Under the pieces are notes generated by a model. It did no database searches. It was given only the letters and a program-made list of their open reading frames with translations, and was not told the origin of the DNA. The translations under genes and the position numbers were made by a program. From IMG/VR virus record IMGVR_UViG_3300035660_000028, positions 1 through 42,991 of that record: 42,991 nt of DNA; one strand, written 5' to 3'. Source of the stretch: a virus. Below, in pieces: positions 5,952 through 13,842 of this stretch; the stretch's first letter is position 1; the number at the start of each line of letters is the position of its first letter.

Positions 5952-8168
5952 ATGAAACTATTAGGGCTGAACATCTCAAGGGCAAGGGAGCGGAAAGAGG
6001 ATCCGACATGGAAGTCCATCCTGGCGATGATGTATGGGCAGGAGGCTGTCTGGACGCCCACTGACTACGGCAAGCTGGCGAAAGCTGGGTATCAACTGTG
6101 CGCCCCGGCCTTTGCGTGCGTGAGCCTCATCGCCCGCTCCGCTGCGGGGATCTCCTGGACGGTTGGGCGCCAGGCTTCGGACGGCGAGCTGACGGAGCTC
6201 GATAACAGCCCACTCTCGGAACTCTTGGCCCATCCGAACGAATATGATCACGGGTTCCAGTTCATCGAAAAGGTCGTGAGCTACAAGCTCTTGGCCGGGA
6301 ACAGCTACATCCTGCGCGTAGGGATCGGGACGCAGCCACCCCGCTTTCTATACGCACTGCGCCCGGACAGGACGAAGGTCAAGCCTGGTGCGAAGGGCGG
6401 GAAGGAACTCGTCGGCGGATACACCTATGAGGCAAACGGCATAACGACGCAACTCAAGCCGGAAGATGTTCTGCACCTACGCGACTTCCATCCGCTTGAT
6501 GACTTCTACGGCCTGAGCAGGCTTGAAGTTGCGGCCCGCTCAATCGATATCTCGAACTCGTCGGCTGAATGGAATGCAAAGATTCTCCAGAACGATATGC
6601 GCCCGCCTGGTGCGCTCGTGCTCACGGGCAATCTGACCGAAGACCAGCGCAAGTTCCTTGAGCGCCAGCTTCGCGAGAAGTACATGGGCTCGGGGAATGC
6701 CGGGACGCCGATGATTCTGGAGGGCGGATTCGACTGGAAGCAATTCGCCATATCGCCGAAGGATATGGACTGGGTGAATGCCGATAAGTCCAACCTGCGG
6801 CGCATCTGCTCCGTGTTCAACGTGCCCTCGGAACTTCTGGGCGACAGCGAGAATAAGACTTACTCGAACGTTCAGGAAGCGCGGAAGGCACTCTACATGG
6901 AGACGGTGCTCCCGATCATGGACAACTTGAGAGACGCGCTGAACGCATGGATTGTGCCGCTTTATGGCGAGGGGATCGTCCTAGATTACGACAGGGACGC
7001 TATCGAGGCACTCCAAGAGGATCGGGCGGCCAAGTATGCGTACCTTGCCGCGTCCGATTGGCTGACGGTTAACGAGAAGCGGGAGGCTACGGGATACGAC
7101 GAAGTGGGGCCGGACGGTGACGTGATCCTGGTGGGGATAGGGAAAATCCCGCTTGAGCAGTCTGTTGCTGAGCCTGAGCCTGTGCCGGAGGCCCTAAACC
7201 CATTGGCAAGCACAGGGAAGCCCCAGGATGAAGAAGAGCCAGAACCCGAGGGATCGGGCGCGGGTGCCGACGAAAAGGCCGCTACGGGCCCCCTGGCCAC
7301 CCCCAGGGCCATTCCCGAGCATAAGGCGACGGGATTCTGGGGCAAGCCCGAACGCAAGGAACGGCTCTGGCTGACGTTCGAGGCGCGGGTCAAGGCACGC
7401 GAGAAATCGTTCGAGCAGATGGCCAAAGGCTACCTACGCGCCCAAGCCGATGCACTCCGGCAGAGGGCGTCCCGGCTCGGCTCCGTGAGTGGCGTCCATG
7501 CGGCTGACATCTTCAGCGTCAAAGAAGAGGCGAAGCGATACGCCCGAACGTTCACGCCCTGGTATGTCGATCACTTCATCCGGGCGGGCAACGCCGGCAT
7601 GAGGGCATCGAAGTGCGAGCTGTTCGACGACGGCGAGTTCAAGTCGCTGGCGTGGAAGGGCGACCCGAAGAAGCCGACGTCATGGGTATTCACGATGACG
7701 CCTGCTCAGGACGCGAAGCTCAAGAACATGATCTTTAACTCGGGCACGAAGGTGAGCGAAACGACGCTTGAGATTGTCGAACGCATGATCCACGAGGCCA
7801 ATGATTCAAACTGGACGGTCGCTCAGCTCGCCCAGAACTTGAGCGACAAGGCGACAGACCTGGGACCGTGGAGGGCGCGGTTGTGGGCGCGGACGGAGAG
7901 CGCGAAGGTCGATAACTACGGAGCTGTCGAGGGATTCAAGGAAACCGAGTTCGTCGAGCTCAAGGGCTGGATGTGTAGTTTTGTACCGGACTCGCGTGAA
8001 TCGCACATCGCGGCAGATGGGCAAGAGGTCTTGCTGGAAGAGGACTTCAACGTCGCGGGGGAGCGGCTTGAATTTCCCGGCGATCCGCGCGGGAGCGCGG
8101 GCGAGGTCTGTAACTGCCTGTGTGGCACGTACCCCGTCGTCGTGTCTATCGGGGAAGGAGGCGATTGA
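5952..8168 (+). CDS. Portal protein (HK97 type) fused to a MuF-type head domain
   Basis: The 738-aa protein combines two usually separate head proteins. Residues about 1-405 are an HK97-family portal: KYMGSGNAG, a GDSENKTYSNVQEARKALY segment near 297-315, and the usual C-terminal region with WLTVNEKREATGYD. The portal forms the dodecameric DNA entry ring. A proline/glutamate-rich linker (about 405-460) leads to a basic helical segment, and residues about 600-730 carry the MuF/SPP1 gp7 signature: RTESAK, RESHxxxDG, FxxxGExLxFPGDP and a terminal CNCLC in place of the usual NCRC. MuF-type proteins sit inside the capsid near the portal in a few copies. The fusion would tether them to the portal at 1:1. 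No frameshift is needed; it is one uninterrupted frame. Confidence 0.93.
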   Translation: MKLLGLNISRARERKEDPTWKSILAMMYGQEAVWTPTDYGKLAKAGYQLCAPAFACVSLIARSAAGISWTVGRQASDGELTELDNSPLSELLAHPNEYDHGFQFIEKVVSYKLLAGNSYILRVGIGTQPPRFLYALRPDRTKVKPGAKGGKELVGGYTYEANGITTQLKPEDVLHLRDFHPLDDFYGLSRLEVAARSIDISNSSAEWNAKILQNDMRPPGALVLTGNLTEDQRKFLERQLREKYMGSGNAGTPMILEGGFDWKQFAISPKDMDWVNADKSNLRRICSVFNVPSELLGDSENKTYSNVQEARKALYMETVLPIMDNLRDALNAWIVPLYGEGIVLDYDRDAIEALQEDRAAKYAYLAASDWLTVNEKREATGYDEVGPDGDVILVGIGKIPLEQSVAEPEPVPEALNPLASTGKPQDEEEPEPEGSGAGADEKAATGPLATPRAIPEHKATGFWGKPERKERLWLTFEARVKAREKSFEQMAKGYLRAQADALRQRASRLGSVSGVHAADIFSVKEEAKRYARTFTPWYVDHFIRAGNAGMRASKCELFDDGEFKSLAWKGDPKKPTSWVFTMTPAQDAKLKNMIFNSGTKVSETTLEIVERMIHEANDSNWTVAQLAQNLSDKATDLGPWRARLWARTESAKVDNYGAVEGFKETEFVELKGWMCSFVPDSRESHIAADGQEVLLEEDFNVAGERLEFPGDPRGSAGEVCNCLCGTYPVVVSIGEGGD

Positions 8169-8169
8169 T

Positions 8170-8748
8170 ATGTCAAAGAAGATCGAAATTAAGGATTTAG
8201 AGTTCAAGTTCACCGTCGGGGGTGAGGATGCCGATGCCGGGACATTCACGGGCTATGCGTCCATCTTCGATATGGTTGATACCTACGGAGACGCGGTTCA
8301 GCGGGGCGCGTTCAAGAAAACGCTCCGGGAAAAACAGCAGTTCCCGCTCCTCTGGTCCCATGACATCGCCAAGCCCATCGGCATTATCTCGGGGAAAGAG
8401 GACAAAAAAGGCCTGGAAGTTACGGGGCAACTGAACCTTGACGTCCAGCTCGCCCGCGAGATCCGCTCGCTCATGGCTCAGGGTGCCGTGACGGGACTCT
8501 CTATCGGCTACAACGCAGTCAAGGAACTCATCGACTCGGAGACGGGCATCAGGAATTTACAAGAGATCAACCTTTGGGAGATCAGCCCCTGCGTCTTTCA
8601 GTCGTGTCCCGACGCGGTGGTCGATGATGTAAAAAGCAAGGAACCGGGTGCGGAGCCGGGGCAACCCACTCCACCCACGATCAAGCCGGAAACGCTCCAC
8701 TTGATCGAGGAAATGACGGCCCGGATCAAGGAATACCTGAATTCATAA
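8170..8748 (+). CDS. Prohead (capsid maturation) protease
   Basis: A 192-aa HK97-type U35 serine protease. Catalytic histidine in LLWSHD (H64) and catalytic serine in GLSIGY (S111) are both present, with the conserved opening GTFTGYASIFDMVDTYGD. It processes the capsid N-terminal scaffold and itself during prohead maturation. The start is ATG 8170, right after the portal stop and downstream of GGAAGGAGG. The C-terminal 45 residues are proline-rich and probably form the self-removed tail. The capsid gene follows after a strong ribosome binding site. Confidence 0.95.
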   Translation: MSKKIEIKDLEFKFTVGGEDADAGTFTGYASIFDMVDTYGDAVQRGAFKKTLREKQQFPLLWSHDIAKPIGIISGKEDKKGLEVTGQLNLDVQLAREIRSLMAQGAVTGLSIGYNAVKELIDSETGIRNLQEINLWEISPCVFQSCPDAVVDDVKSKEPGAEPGQPTPPTIKPETLHLIEEMTARIKEYLNS

Positions 8749-8761
8749 CAGGAGGAACAAA

Positions 8762-9949
8762 TTGGAAATCGAAAAACAAGTCGCCGATCTTAATGGCGCA
8801 ATCAACAAGCTCATCGCCGACGTGCAGACCAAGCACGCGGAGATGGAGAACGGGAGGGCCTCGAAGGTAGCTTTCGACGAGTTCAAGGTCAATACCGACA
8901 AGCGGTATAACGAACTCTGCGACGAGGTCATCAAGCTCAAGACGCCTATCATCCAGGCCAGTGAGGCCGATGTGGCGAAGGCGGTCAAGACAAAGGCTTT
9001 CCAGGGCTGGCTCCGCAAGGGCAAGGGTGGTCTTAGCCCCGAAGAGCAGAAGGTTCTGACCATCGCGGACTCGGACCATGCCGGAGTGCTGGCTCCTTAC
9101 GAGTACGTGCAGCAGATCATCAAGGCCCTGACGCTCTATTCGCCTATTCGCACGGTTGCGAATGTAAGGCAGACGTCGGCCTATGCCGTCGAGTTCCCGA
9201 CGGAACTCACGGTCCCGGCAGCCACCTGGATTGCAGAGAGCGCAGAAAAGACCGAAACGACCGGGCTCACCTACGGCTTGACCGAACTCAAGACCTTCGA
9301 AATGGCGCAGCTTTTCAAGGCGACGCAGAAGATGCTGGAGGACAGCGCCTTCAACCTGGAATCTGAGATCGCCAGCGTCGTGGGTCGGAAGTTCGGAGTC
9401 CTGGAAGGGACGGCATTTTATTCCGGTAACGGTACCACGGCCCCTGAAGGCATCACCATCAACGCGACGGTTCTGGCCGACCATCGGGATGTCCTGACAA
9501 CCGACGTCCTGGTCTTCGACGACTTCATCGGCACGCAGTACCAGCTCGCATCGCCATACGTTGCAAACGCGACATGGCTCATGAACCGGACGCTTCTCGG
9601 AGTCGCCATTACGCTGAAGAGCGCTACGACCAATATGTACCTGCTCCAGCCGAATCTCCAGCAGGGTCAACCGGCCACGATCCTCGGCAATCCCGTTCTG
9701 GAATGCCCGGACTTTCCAGCCATCACATCCACTGTACTCAGCACCACACCCGGAGACGACGGTATCGTTTGTGCACTGGGCGACTTCAGGGCGGGCTACA
9801 CCATCATCGACCGGGTTGACATCAACATTCAGCGGCTCGTCGAGAAGTATGCCGAGTTCGGCATGATCGGGTTCTTGGCGCGGCGGCGGGTCGGCGGTGG
9901 GGTTCTTTTGCCGGAGGCCATCCAACTTCTCTCGAACATCAAGAGCTAA
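8762..9949 (+). CDS. Major capsid protein (HK97 fold), TTG start
   Basis: The 395-aa protein has an N-terminal coiled-coil delta (scaffold) segment to about residue 85, then the HK97 capsid core beginning around LTIADSDHAGVL, with the characteristic TWIAESAEKTETTGLTYG (E-loop/A-domain strand) and LESEIASVVGRKFGVLEGTAFYSGNG helix. The upstream protease should remove the N-terminal segment. The start is TTG at 8762, seven bases after AGGAGG (8750-8755); the first in-frame ATG is far inside. This gene is followed by a decoration-protein candidate and then a terminator. Confidence 0.95.
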   Translation: MEIEKQVADLNGAINKLIADVQTKHAEMENGRASKVAFDEFKVNTDKRYNELCDEVIKLKTPIIQASEADVAKAVKTKAFQGWLRKGKGGLSPEEQKVLTIADSDHAGVLAPYEYVQQIIKALTLYSPIRTVANVRQTSAYAVEFPTELTVPAATWIAESAEKTETTGLTYGLTELKTFEMAQLFKATQKMLEDSAFNLESEIASVVGRKFGVLEGTAFYSGNGTTAPEGITINATVLADHRDVLTTDVLVFDDFIGTQYQLASPYVANATWLMNRTLLGVAITLKSATTNMYLLQPNLQQGQPATILGNPVLECPDFPAITSTVLSTTPGDDGIVCALGDFRAGYTIIDRVDINIQRLVEKYAEFGMIGFLARRRVGGGVLLPEAIQLLSNIKS

Positions 9950-9965
9950 GGGAAGGGAGGCTAAA

Positions 9966-10412
9966 GTGATTAACACGATTACGAACCACAAGGTAGTCAG
10001 CCTCCTGACGCCCGTCCTCGCCAACAACACGGCGGAGGGAACGGGCTTGGCCAAGGATCGCTGGGGGTACGGCGATGTCCTGATGATCGCCCACGTCGGC
10101 ATTTCGGGCGACACGCTCAGCGGCACGACCTACTGGACGATCTCGTTCCAGGAATGCGCCGTGACGACACCGGGAAGTTTCACGACCATCGCCCAGGCGG
10201 ACCTTGAGGGCGGGACGCCAACCTGGGTCATTAACGAGCCTACCGAGGACGACATGACCATCACCCGGATGTATCGGGGGAGTTTGCGCTATGTGCGCAT
10301 TCTCTTCACGCAGACAGGCACGCACACGAACGGGACGCCGCTCAGCGCGGTTGCGATCATGGGGCAACCGAATCATATCCCGGTGACACAAGACACAGAA
10401 GTTCAAGCGTAG
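9966..10412 (+). CDS. Head-associated protein, possible decoration protein (GTG start)
   Basis: A 148-aa beta-rich protein beginning at GTG 9966 behind GGGAGG. Threonine-rich strands and the absence of charged helices suggest a virion surface protein. A position directly after the capsid gene and before a transcription terminator means it is transcribed with the capsid at high level, as expected for a capsid-decorating protein. No family is recognised from sequence alone. Confidence 0.7.
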   Translation: MINTITNHKVVSLLTPVLANNTAEGTGLAKDRWGYGDVLMIAHVGISGDTLSGTTYWTISFQECAVTTPGSFTTIAQADLEGGTPTWVINEPTEDDMTITRMYRGSLRYVRILFTQTGTHTNGTPLSAVAIMGQPNHIPVTQDTEVQA

Positions 10413-10418
10413 TTTATC

Positions 10419-10453
10419 GGGCGGGGGGGCCACGACGCTTCCCGCCCATTTTT
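10419..10453 (+). terminator. Intrinsic terminator after the capsid genes
   Basis: GGGCGGG (10419-10425) pairs with CCCGCCC (10441-10447) and is followed by ATTTTT. It lies 6 bp after the stop of the decoration candidate, separating head genes from connector genes. Confidence 0.85.
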
Positions 10454-10469
10454 ACAGCGGGAGGGCACC

Positions 10470-10715
10470 ATGCCGATTGAGTTTAATAAGACGCCCGGCG
10501 GCGTCAATGCGCTTCGGGCATCGGGTAAGACTATGCGGGTCAGGATGAAAGAGACGCGGAACGCTTACGAGGCCGGAAAGTCTTATTACCTCCCGGTGGA
10601 CTTGGCGTTCATGTACATCCGAAACGGCCGGGCCTATGAGGATAAGTCTATCGATAGCCCGCCGGAGGTAAAGGTTGCGCCCGTGCCCGAGAAGAAAGGC
10701 AAACGGAGGAAATAA
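10470..10715 (+). CDS. Small basic head-connector-region protein
   Basis: An 81-aa protein with a central segment MRVRMKETRNAYEAGKSYYLPVDLAFMYIRNGRA, typical of short phage proteins between capsid and gp6-like connector genes, and a lysine/proline-rich tail. Ribosome binding site GCGGGAGG. Its stop overlaps the next start by one base (TAATG). The precise function is unknown. Confidence 0.7.
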   Translation: MPIEFNKTPGGVNALRASGKTMRVRMKETRNAYEAGKSYYLPVDLAFMYIRNGRAYEDKSIDSPPEVKVAPVPEKKGKRRK

Positions 10716-11275
10716 TGGCAGACCTGGTCACTCTGGCGAACGTCAAGAGCTATCTCTGGCCGGGGGAGTCTATCACGACCTGGGACGCCATCCTGCCAAG
10801 TATCATCTCGGCGGTCTCCGAGCAGGTCAACCGAGAGGTGGGATGCGTCCTTTTAAGCGCAACGTACACGGCGGAGCTTGTCAGCGGGGACGGGACGTCT
10901 GCATTGAAGCCCCTGAACTGGCCGATCACGGCGGTTACGTCCATAGAGGACAACTATGGGGCCGAATACGTGGAAGGTAACGACGCGGATTTCGTCATTG
11001 AGGCGCTCTGTCTGCGGAAGGTCAACGGCGTCTGGCCTGAGGGCAGGGGAAACTTCACCGTCACCTATACGGCGGGCTATGCGACAATTCCGGCGGATAT
11101 TGCGCTTGTCTGCTATGAGCTGATCGCTCGGAAATGGAAGACGATGAAAGAGCAGGGCTGGGGCGAGAGCGGGCGGACGATGCCGGACGGGTCAACGAGC
11201 ACGGTCAACGCGGACGGCGAGTTGACGAAGGCACATAAGGCGATCCTGGCGAAATTCAAGCGGGTTACTGTATGA
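10715..11275 (+). CDS. Head-tail connector protein (HK97 gp6-like)
   Basis: A 186-aa protein with the usual features of gp6-like adaptors: an N-terminal helix pair (LANVKSYLWPGES, ISAVSEQVNREVGC), a beta section with LNWPITAVTSI and a helical C-terminus after GYATIPADIALVCYELIARKW. These form a ring under the portal and continue the DNA channel. Coupled on both sides (TAATG before, ATGA after). Confidence 0.82.
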   Translation: MADLVTLANVKSYLWPGESITTWDAILPSIISAVSEQVNREVGCVLLSATYTAELVSGDGTSALKPLNWPITAVTSIEDNYGAEYVEGNDADFVIEALCLRKVNGVWPEGRGNFTVTYTAGYATIPADIALVCYELIARKWKTMKEQGWGESGRTMPDGSTSTVNADGELTKAHKAILAKFKRVTV

Positions 11276-11832
11276 CGGAAGGCGTGGGGCTGAGGGTGGA
11301 CTTCAGCGGCGCGATCCGCAAGACGGAGACGCTCAAGGCGCTGCCCAAAGCTCATAAATACCAGGCGACGTCCTGGACGGCAGAGACGATCAAACTCCTC
11401 ATGCGCTCGGCGGCGGATATGCAGAAGTCATCCAAGTACAAGAAGAAAACCAGTATGCTCGGGCGCAACATCGGGTTCCTTGTAGCGGCCGGAGACGAAC
11501 GCTGGCAGATAGCGATAGGGACAGGGATCGGGGGAAAGCAGAGCGTCCCGTACGCGAGGATTCAGGACAAGGGCGGGACGACGCATCCGAACGTCACGGA
11601 CAGGATGCGGAAGTGGGCATGGTGGGCGTTCTACAAGTTCAAGGAGGAGCGGTTCAAATGGCTTGCCCTCACGAAGAAGTCTCAGCTCACCGTGAACGTC
11701 CCGGAGTCGAAATGGTTCTCCGGCGTAATAGCGGAACAGGAGCCACGGCTTTCGGCGATGATGCAGAAGCCCGTGGTCTTGAGGCTTGCGGAGATGATGG
11801 CAGGAAGTTCCGCAGGGAAATTGGCAAAGTGA
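11272..11832 (+). CDS. Neck/tail-completion protein (HK97 gp10 / Mu gpG-like)
   Basis: A 186-aa basic protein with a YARIQDKGGTTHP-NVTDRMRKWAWW section, the kind of motif found in HK97 gp10-like and Mu virion-morphogenesis proteins, which join tail to head. Gene order (after gp6-like, before tail genes) agrees. ATGA-coupled to the connector gene. Confidence 0.7.
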   Translation: MTEGVGLRVDFSGAIRKTETLKALPKAHKYQATSWTAETIKLLMRSAADMQKSSKYKKKTSMLGRNIGFLVAAGDERWQIAIGTGIGGKQSVPYARIQDKGGTTHPNVTDRMRKWAWWAFYKFKEERFKWLALTKKSQLTVNVPESKWFSGVIAEQEPRLSAMMQKPVVLRLAEMMAGSSAGKLAK

Positions 11833-11847
11833 ATTTAGGAGGATAAC

Positions 11848-12354
11848 ATGGCAAAAGGAAAAATCAAAGCCGACAACGTCGGCGTGCGCGGATTCTACCG
11901 CGTCCAAATCGAGGAACCCTTCGGAAAAGGCAACGGGAAAATCGTTGGGGATTCCGGCTGGTGCGAAAACCAGATCACGAACATCGGCAAGCAGGACTTC
12001 CTTTGCGCGAACCTTGCGGGGACGACCGGCTCGAAGCGCGTCCTGGGGATCAATATCGGATCGGGCACTGTTCCCGGCGCGGCTGCGACAACGCTCGATG
12101 GTGAGATCAGCACGGCGAAGCGGATGGGCGGGGCGGACATGACGGTTTCCATTGACACGAGTTCAGCGGTGTCGTTCCTGGCCACGTTCTATTCCAGCCG
12201 GACCTTTCTCGCCAGCTCATCTTCACTTCGGAACATCGGGTTGTTCGACTGCACGACAGCCGCGGGGTCGCTCTTTGCGGGCTCAACCTACGCCGTCTCT
12301 ACCTGCGACACGAACCAGAACGTCAACGTAACCTATCGCATTCAGTTCAGCTAA
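11848..12354 (+). CDS. Structural protein of unknown type
   Basis: A 168-aa beta-rich, Ser/Thr-rich protein with good ribosome binding site (TTAGGAGG). Phrases such as KVGI-like NIGSGTVPGAAATTLDGEI and RNIGLFDCTTAAGSLFAGSTYA resemble small phage virion surface domains. It lies between neck genes and the accessory cassette. No confident family. Confidence 0.7.
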   Translation: MAKGKIKADNVGVRGFYRVQIEEPFGKGNGKIVGDSGWCENQITNIGKQDFLCANLAGTTGSKRVLGINIGSGTVPGAAATTLDGEISTAKRMGGADMTVSIDTSSAVSFLATFYSSRTFLASSSSLRNIGLFDCTTAAGSLFAGSTYAVSTCDTNQNVNVTYRIQFS

Positions 12355-12355
12355 A

Positions 12356-12556
12356 TTGAACAGGGATGAGCGGACGGCCGCGGTTTCCAGCCTGCGGGAA
12401 AATATCGCCCTAGTCAAGCGAGTTGTAATCGCTCAATCCCGCTCCAAGCACCACGTACACCGGGCGCAACGGAAGATTAGGGAATGGGAAGCCGACATCG
12501 ATGTTCTCTTGAACGAGGAAACGGAGGAAAATGCGGAACGACCTATTCAAGCGTAA
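12356..12556 (+). CDS. Small helical protein (TTG start), tentative
   Basis: A 66-aa highly charged helical ORF that opens with TTG one base after the previous stop and has no clear ribosome binding site of its own. It overlaps the methyltransferase by 26 bp. Translational coupling could explain the weak start. Real but minor, or chance; low confidence. Confidence 0.45.
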   Translation: MNRDERTAAVSSLRENIALVKRVVIAQSRSKHHVHRAQRKIREWEADIDVLLNEETEENAERPIQA

Positions 12557-13031
12557 AGGCGGGATCCTACTTGACCTTGCCTGCGGCAGTAAGAAGAATG
12601 CCGGTTTCATCGGCCTAGACAAGCGGAAGCTACCCGGAGTGGATATCGTCCACGACCTGGAGAAGTTTCCCTATCCTTTCCCGGACAACATCTGTCTTTC
12701 CATTATCGGGTCGCACATCGTAGAGCATATCAAGCCGTGGATGATGCTTCAGTTTATGGACGAGCTGTGGCGAATCACAAAGCCGGAAGGGAAGCTGGCG
12801 TTCGTTCATCCTTACGGGGTGAATCAGTACTACATCCAGGACCCCACACATTGTAACCCGTGTAATGAGAAAACGTGGCAATACTTCGATCCGCGATACG
12901 TGCTTTACCAGATTTACAATCCGAAGCCCTGGCTGATAGAAAAGGGGTTTCCTGTTTGGCAGGACACCGGGGTCATGGAGGTCGTGTTCAGGAAGCTCAT
13001 GGAAGGACAGGTCTATGACCAAAGGATTTAA
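12531..13031 (+). CDS. SAM-dependent methyltransferase (class I)
   Basis: A 166-aa class I methyltransferase with motif I (ILLDLACGSKKNAGFIGLD, about 12-30) for SAM binding, the acidic loop VDIVHDLEKFPYPF, and IGSHIVEHI as the post-motif II helix, as in the methyltransferase-11/UbiE-like group. The start is supported by GGAGG at 12523. The C-terminal third departs from housekeeping members. Overlap with a glycosyltransferase gene by 17 bp suggests that both act on one glycan or protein target; the substrate is unknown. Confidence 0.85.
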   Translation: MRNDLFKRKGGILLDLACGSKKNAGFIGLDKRKLPGVDIVHDLEKFPYPFPDNICLSIIGSHIVEHIKPWMMLQFMDELWRITKPEGKLAFVHPYGVNQYYIQDPTHCNPCNEKTWQYFDPRYVLYQIYNPKPWLIEKGFPVWQDTGVMEVVFRKLMEGQVYDQRI

Positions 13032-13842
13032 GACCACCAAAGGATACCGTCGATACGACCTCATCGAGAACATGGGTGAGATTCAGCAGAGGCTTACCAT
13101 CGGCGTCCCCATGACCGGGACGTTGCGCTCGGAGTGGGTCCTGGCGCGGTATGGACAGGTCATTCCCTGCAACTGGTCGCACCACGAAACAATCCAATGG
13201 ATAGACCAATACTCCCCGATACGATTCCAGGTTGCAGACGCAAGGAACCTTGTTGTCGATGCCTTCATAAAGGCTAAGACGGACTGGCTGCTTTTCATCG
13301 ACCATGATGTTGTGCTTCCACCTACGGCCTTTTGCCAGCTCAATGAATACATGGTCGAGGAGAAGTACCCGGTTGTCGCCGGACTCTATTTCACAAAGTC
13401 CGTCCCGTCCGAGCCGTTGATGTACCGGGGGACGGGCTTCGGCTATTATGCTAAATGGAAGATGGGCGATAAGGTCTGGGTGGATGGGCACGGGATGGGA
13501 TGCACGCTGATTCACAAGTCCATCATCGAGGCCATTTGGGAGGAGAGCGAGCCGTACAAGTGCGCGGGGCAGGATATTCGCCGGGTCTATGAGACGCCGA
13601 CGCGAATCGGCGTTGACCCGGAGACGCACACGATAAACATCCAGACGGGGACGGAGGACATTGATTTTCTGGATCGGGTGCGGAAGCACGGTCTTATCAA
13701 GAAGGCGGGATGGCCCAAGATTGCCGAGCAACGGTATCCGTATCTCGTTGATACGAATATCTTCTGCTGGCACATCGACGGGTCGGGGATCAAGTATCCG
13801 GCGCGGGGCGAACAGTTTCGGTTTATGAAAAAGAAAAAGTAA
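13015..13842 (+). CDS. Glycosyltransferase (GT-A fold)
   Basis: A 275-aa protein with the GT-A sugar-nucleotide/metal motif DHD (96-98) in KTDWLLFIDHDVVLPP, preceded by DARNLVVDAFIKAK, as in many phage and bacterial family-2-like transferases. A later VDGHGMGCTLIHKSI segment matches the acceptor-site region of this group. It would transfer a sugar from a nucleotide sugar to an acceptor. The gene lies between a methyltransferase and a repeat-rich surface protein, so glycosylation of the virion itself is a reasonable inference. No membrane segment. Confidence 0.85.
   Translation: MTKGFKTTKGYRRYDLIENMGEIQQRLTIGVPMTGTLRSEWVLARYGQVIPCNWSHHETIQWIDQYSPIRFQVADARNLVVDAFIKAKTDWLLFIDHDVVLPPTAFCQLNEYMVEEKYPVVAGLYFTKSVPSEPLMYRGTGFGYYAKWKMGDKVWVDGHGMGCTLIHKSIIEAIWEESEPYKCAGQDIRRVYETPTRIGVDPETHTINIQTGTEDIDFLDRVRKHGLIKKAGWPKIAEQRYPYLVDTNIFCWHIDGSGIKYPARGEQFRFMKKKK

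Noticed and set aside
8726-10126. Long open frame (466 aa) on the minus strand opposite the capsid gene
   Set aside because: It mirrors the GC-rich codon pattern of the strongly supported capsid gene, has no ribosome binding site or recognisable domain, and no other gene is on that strand.
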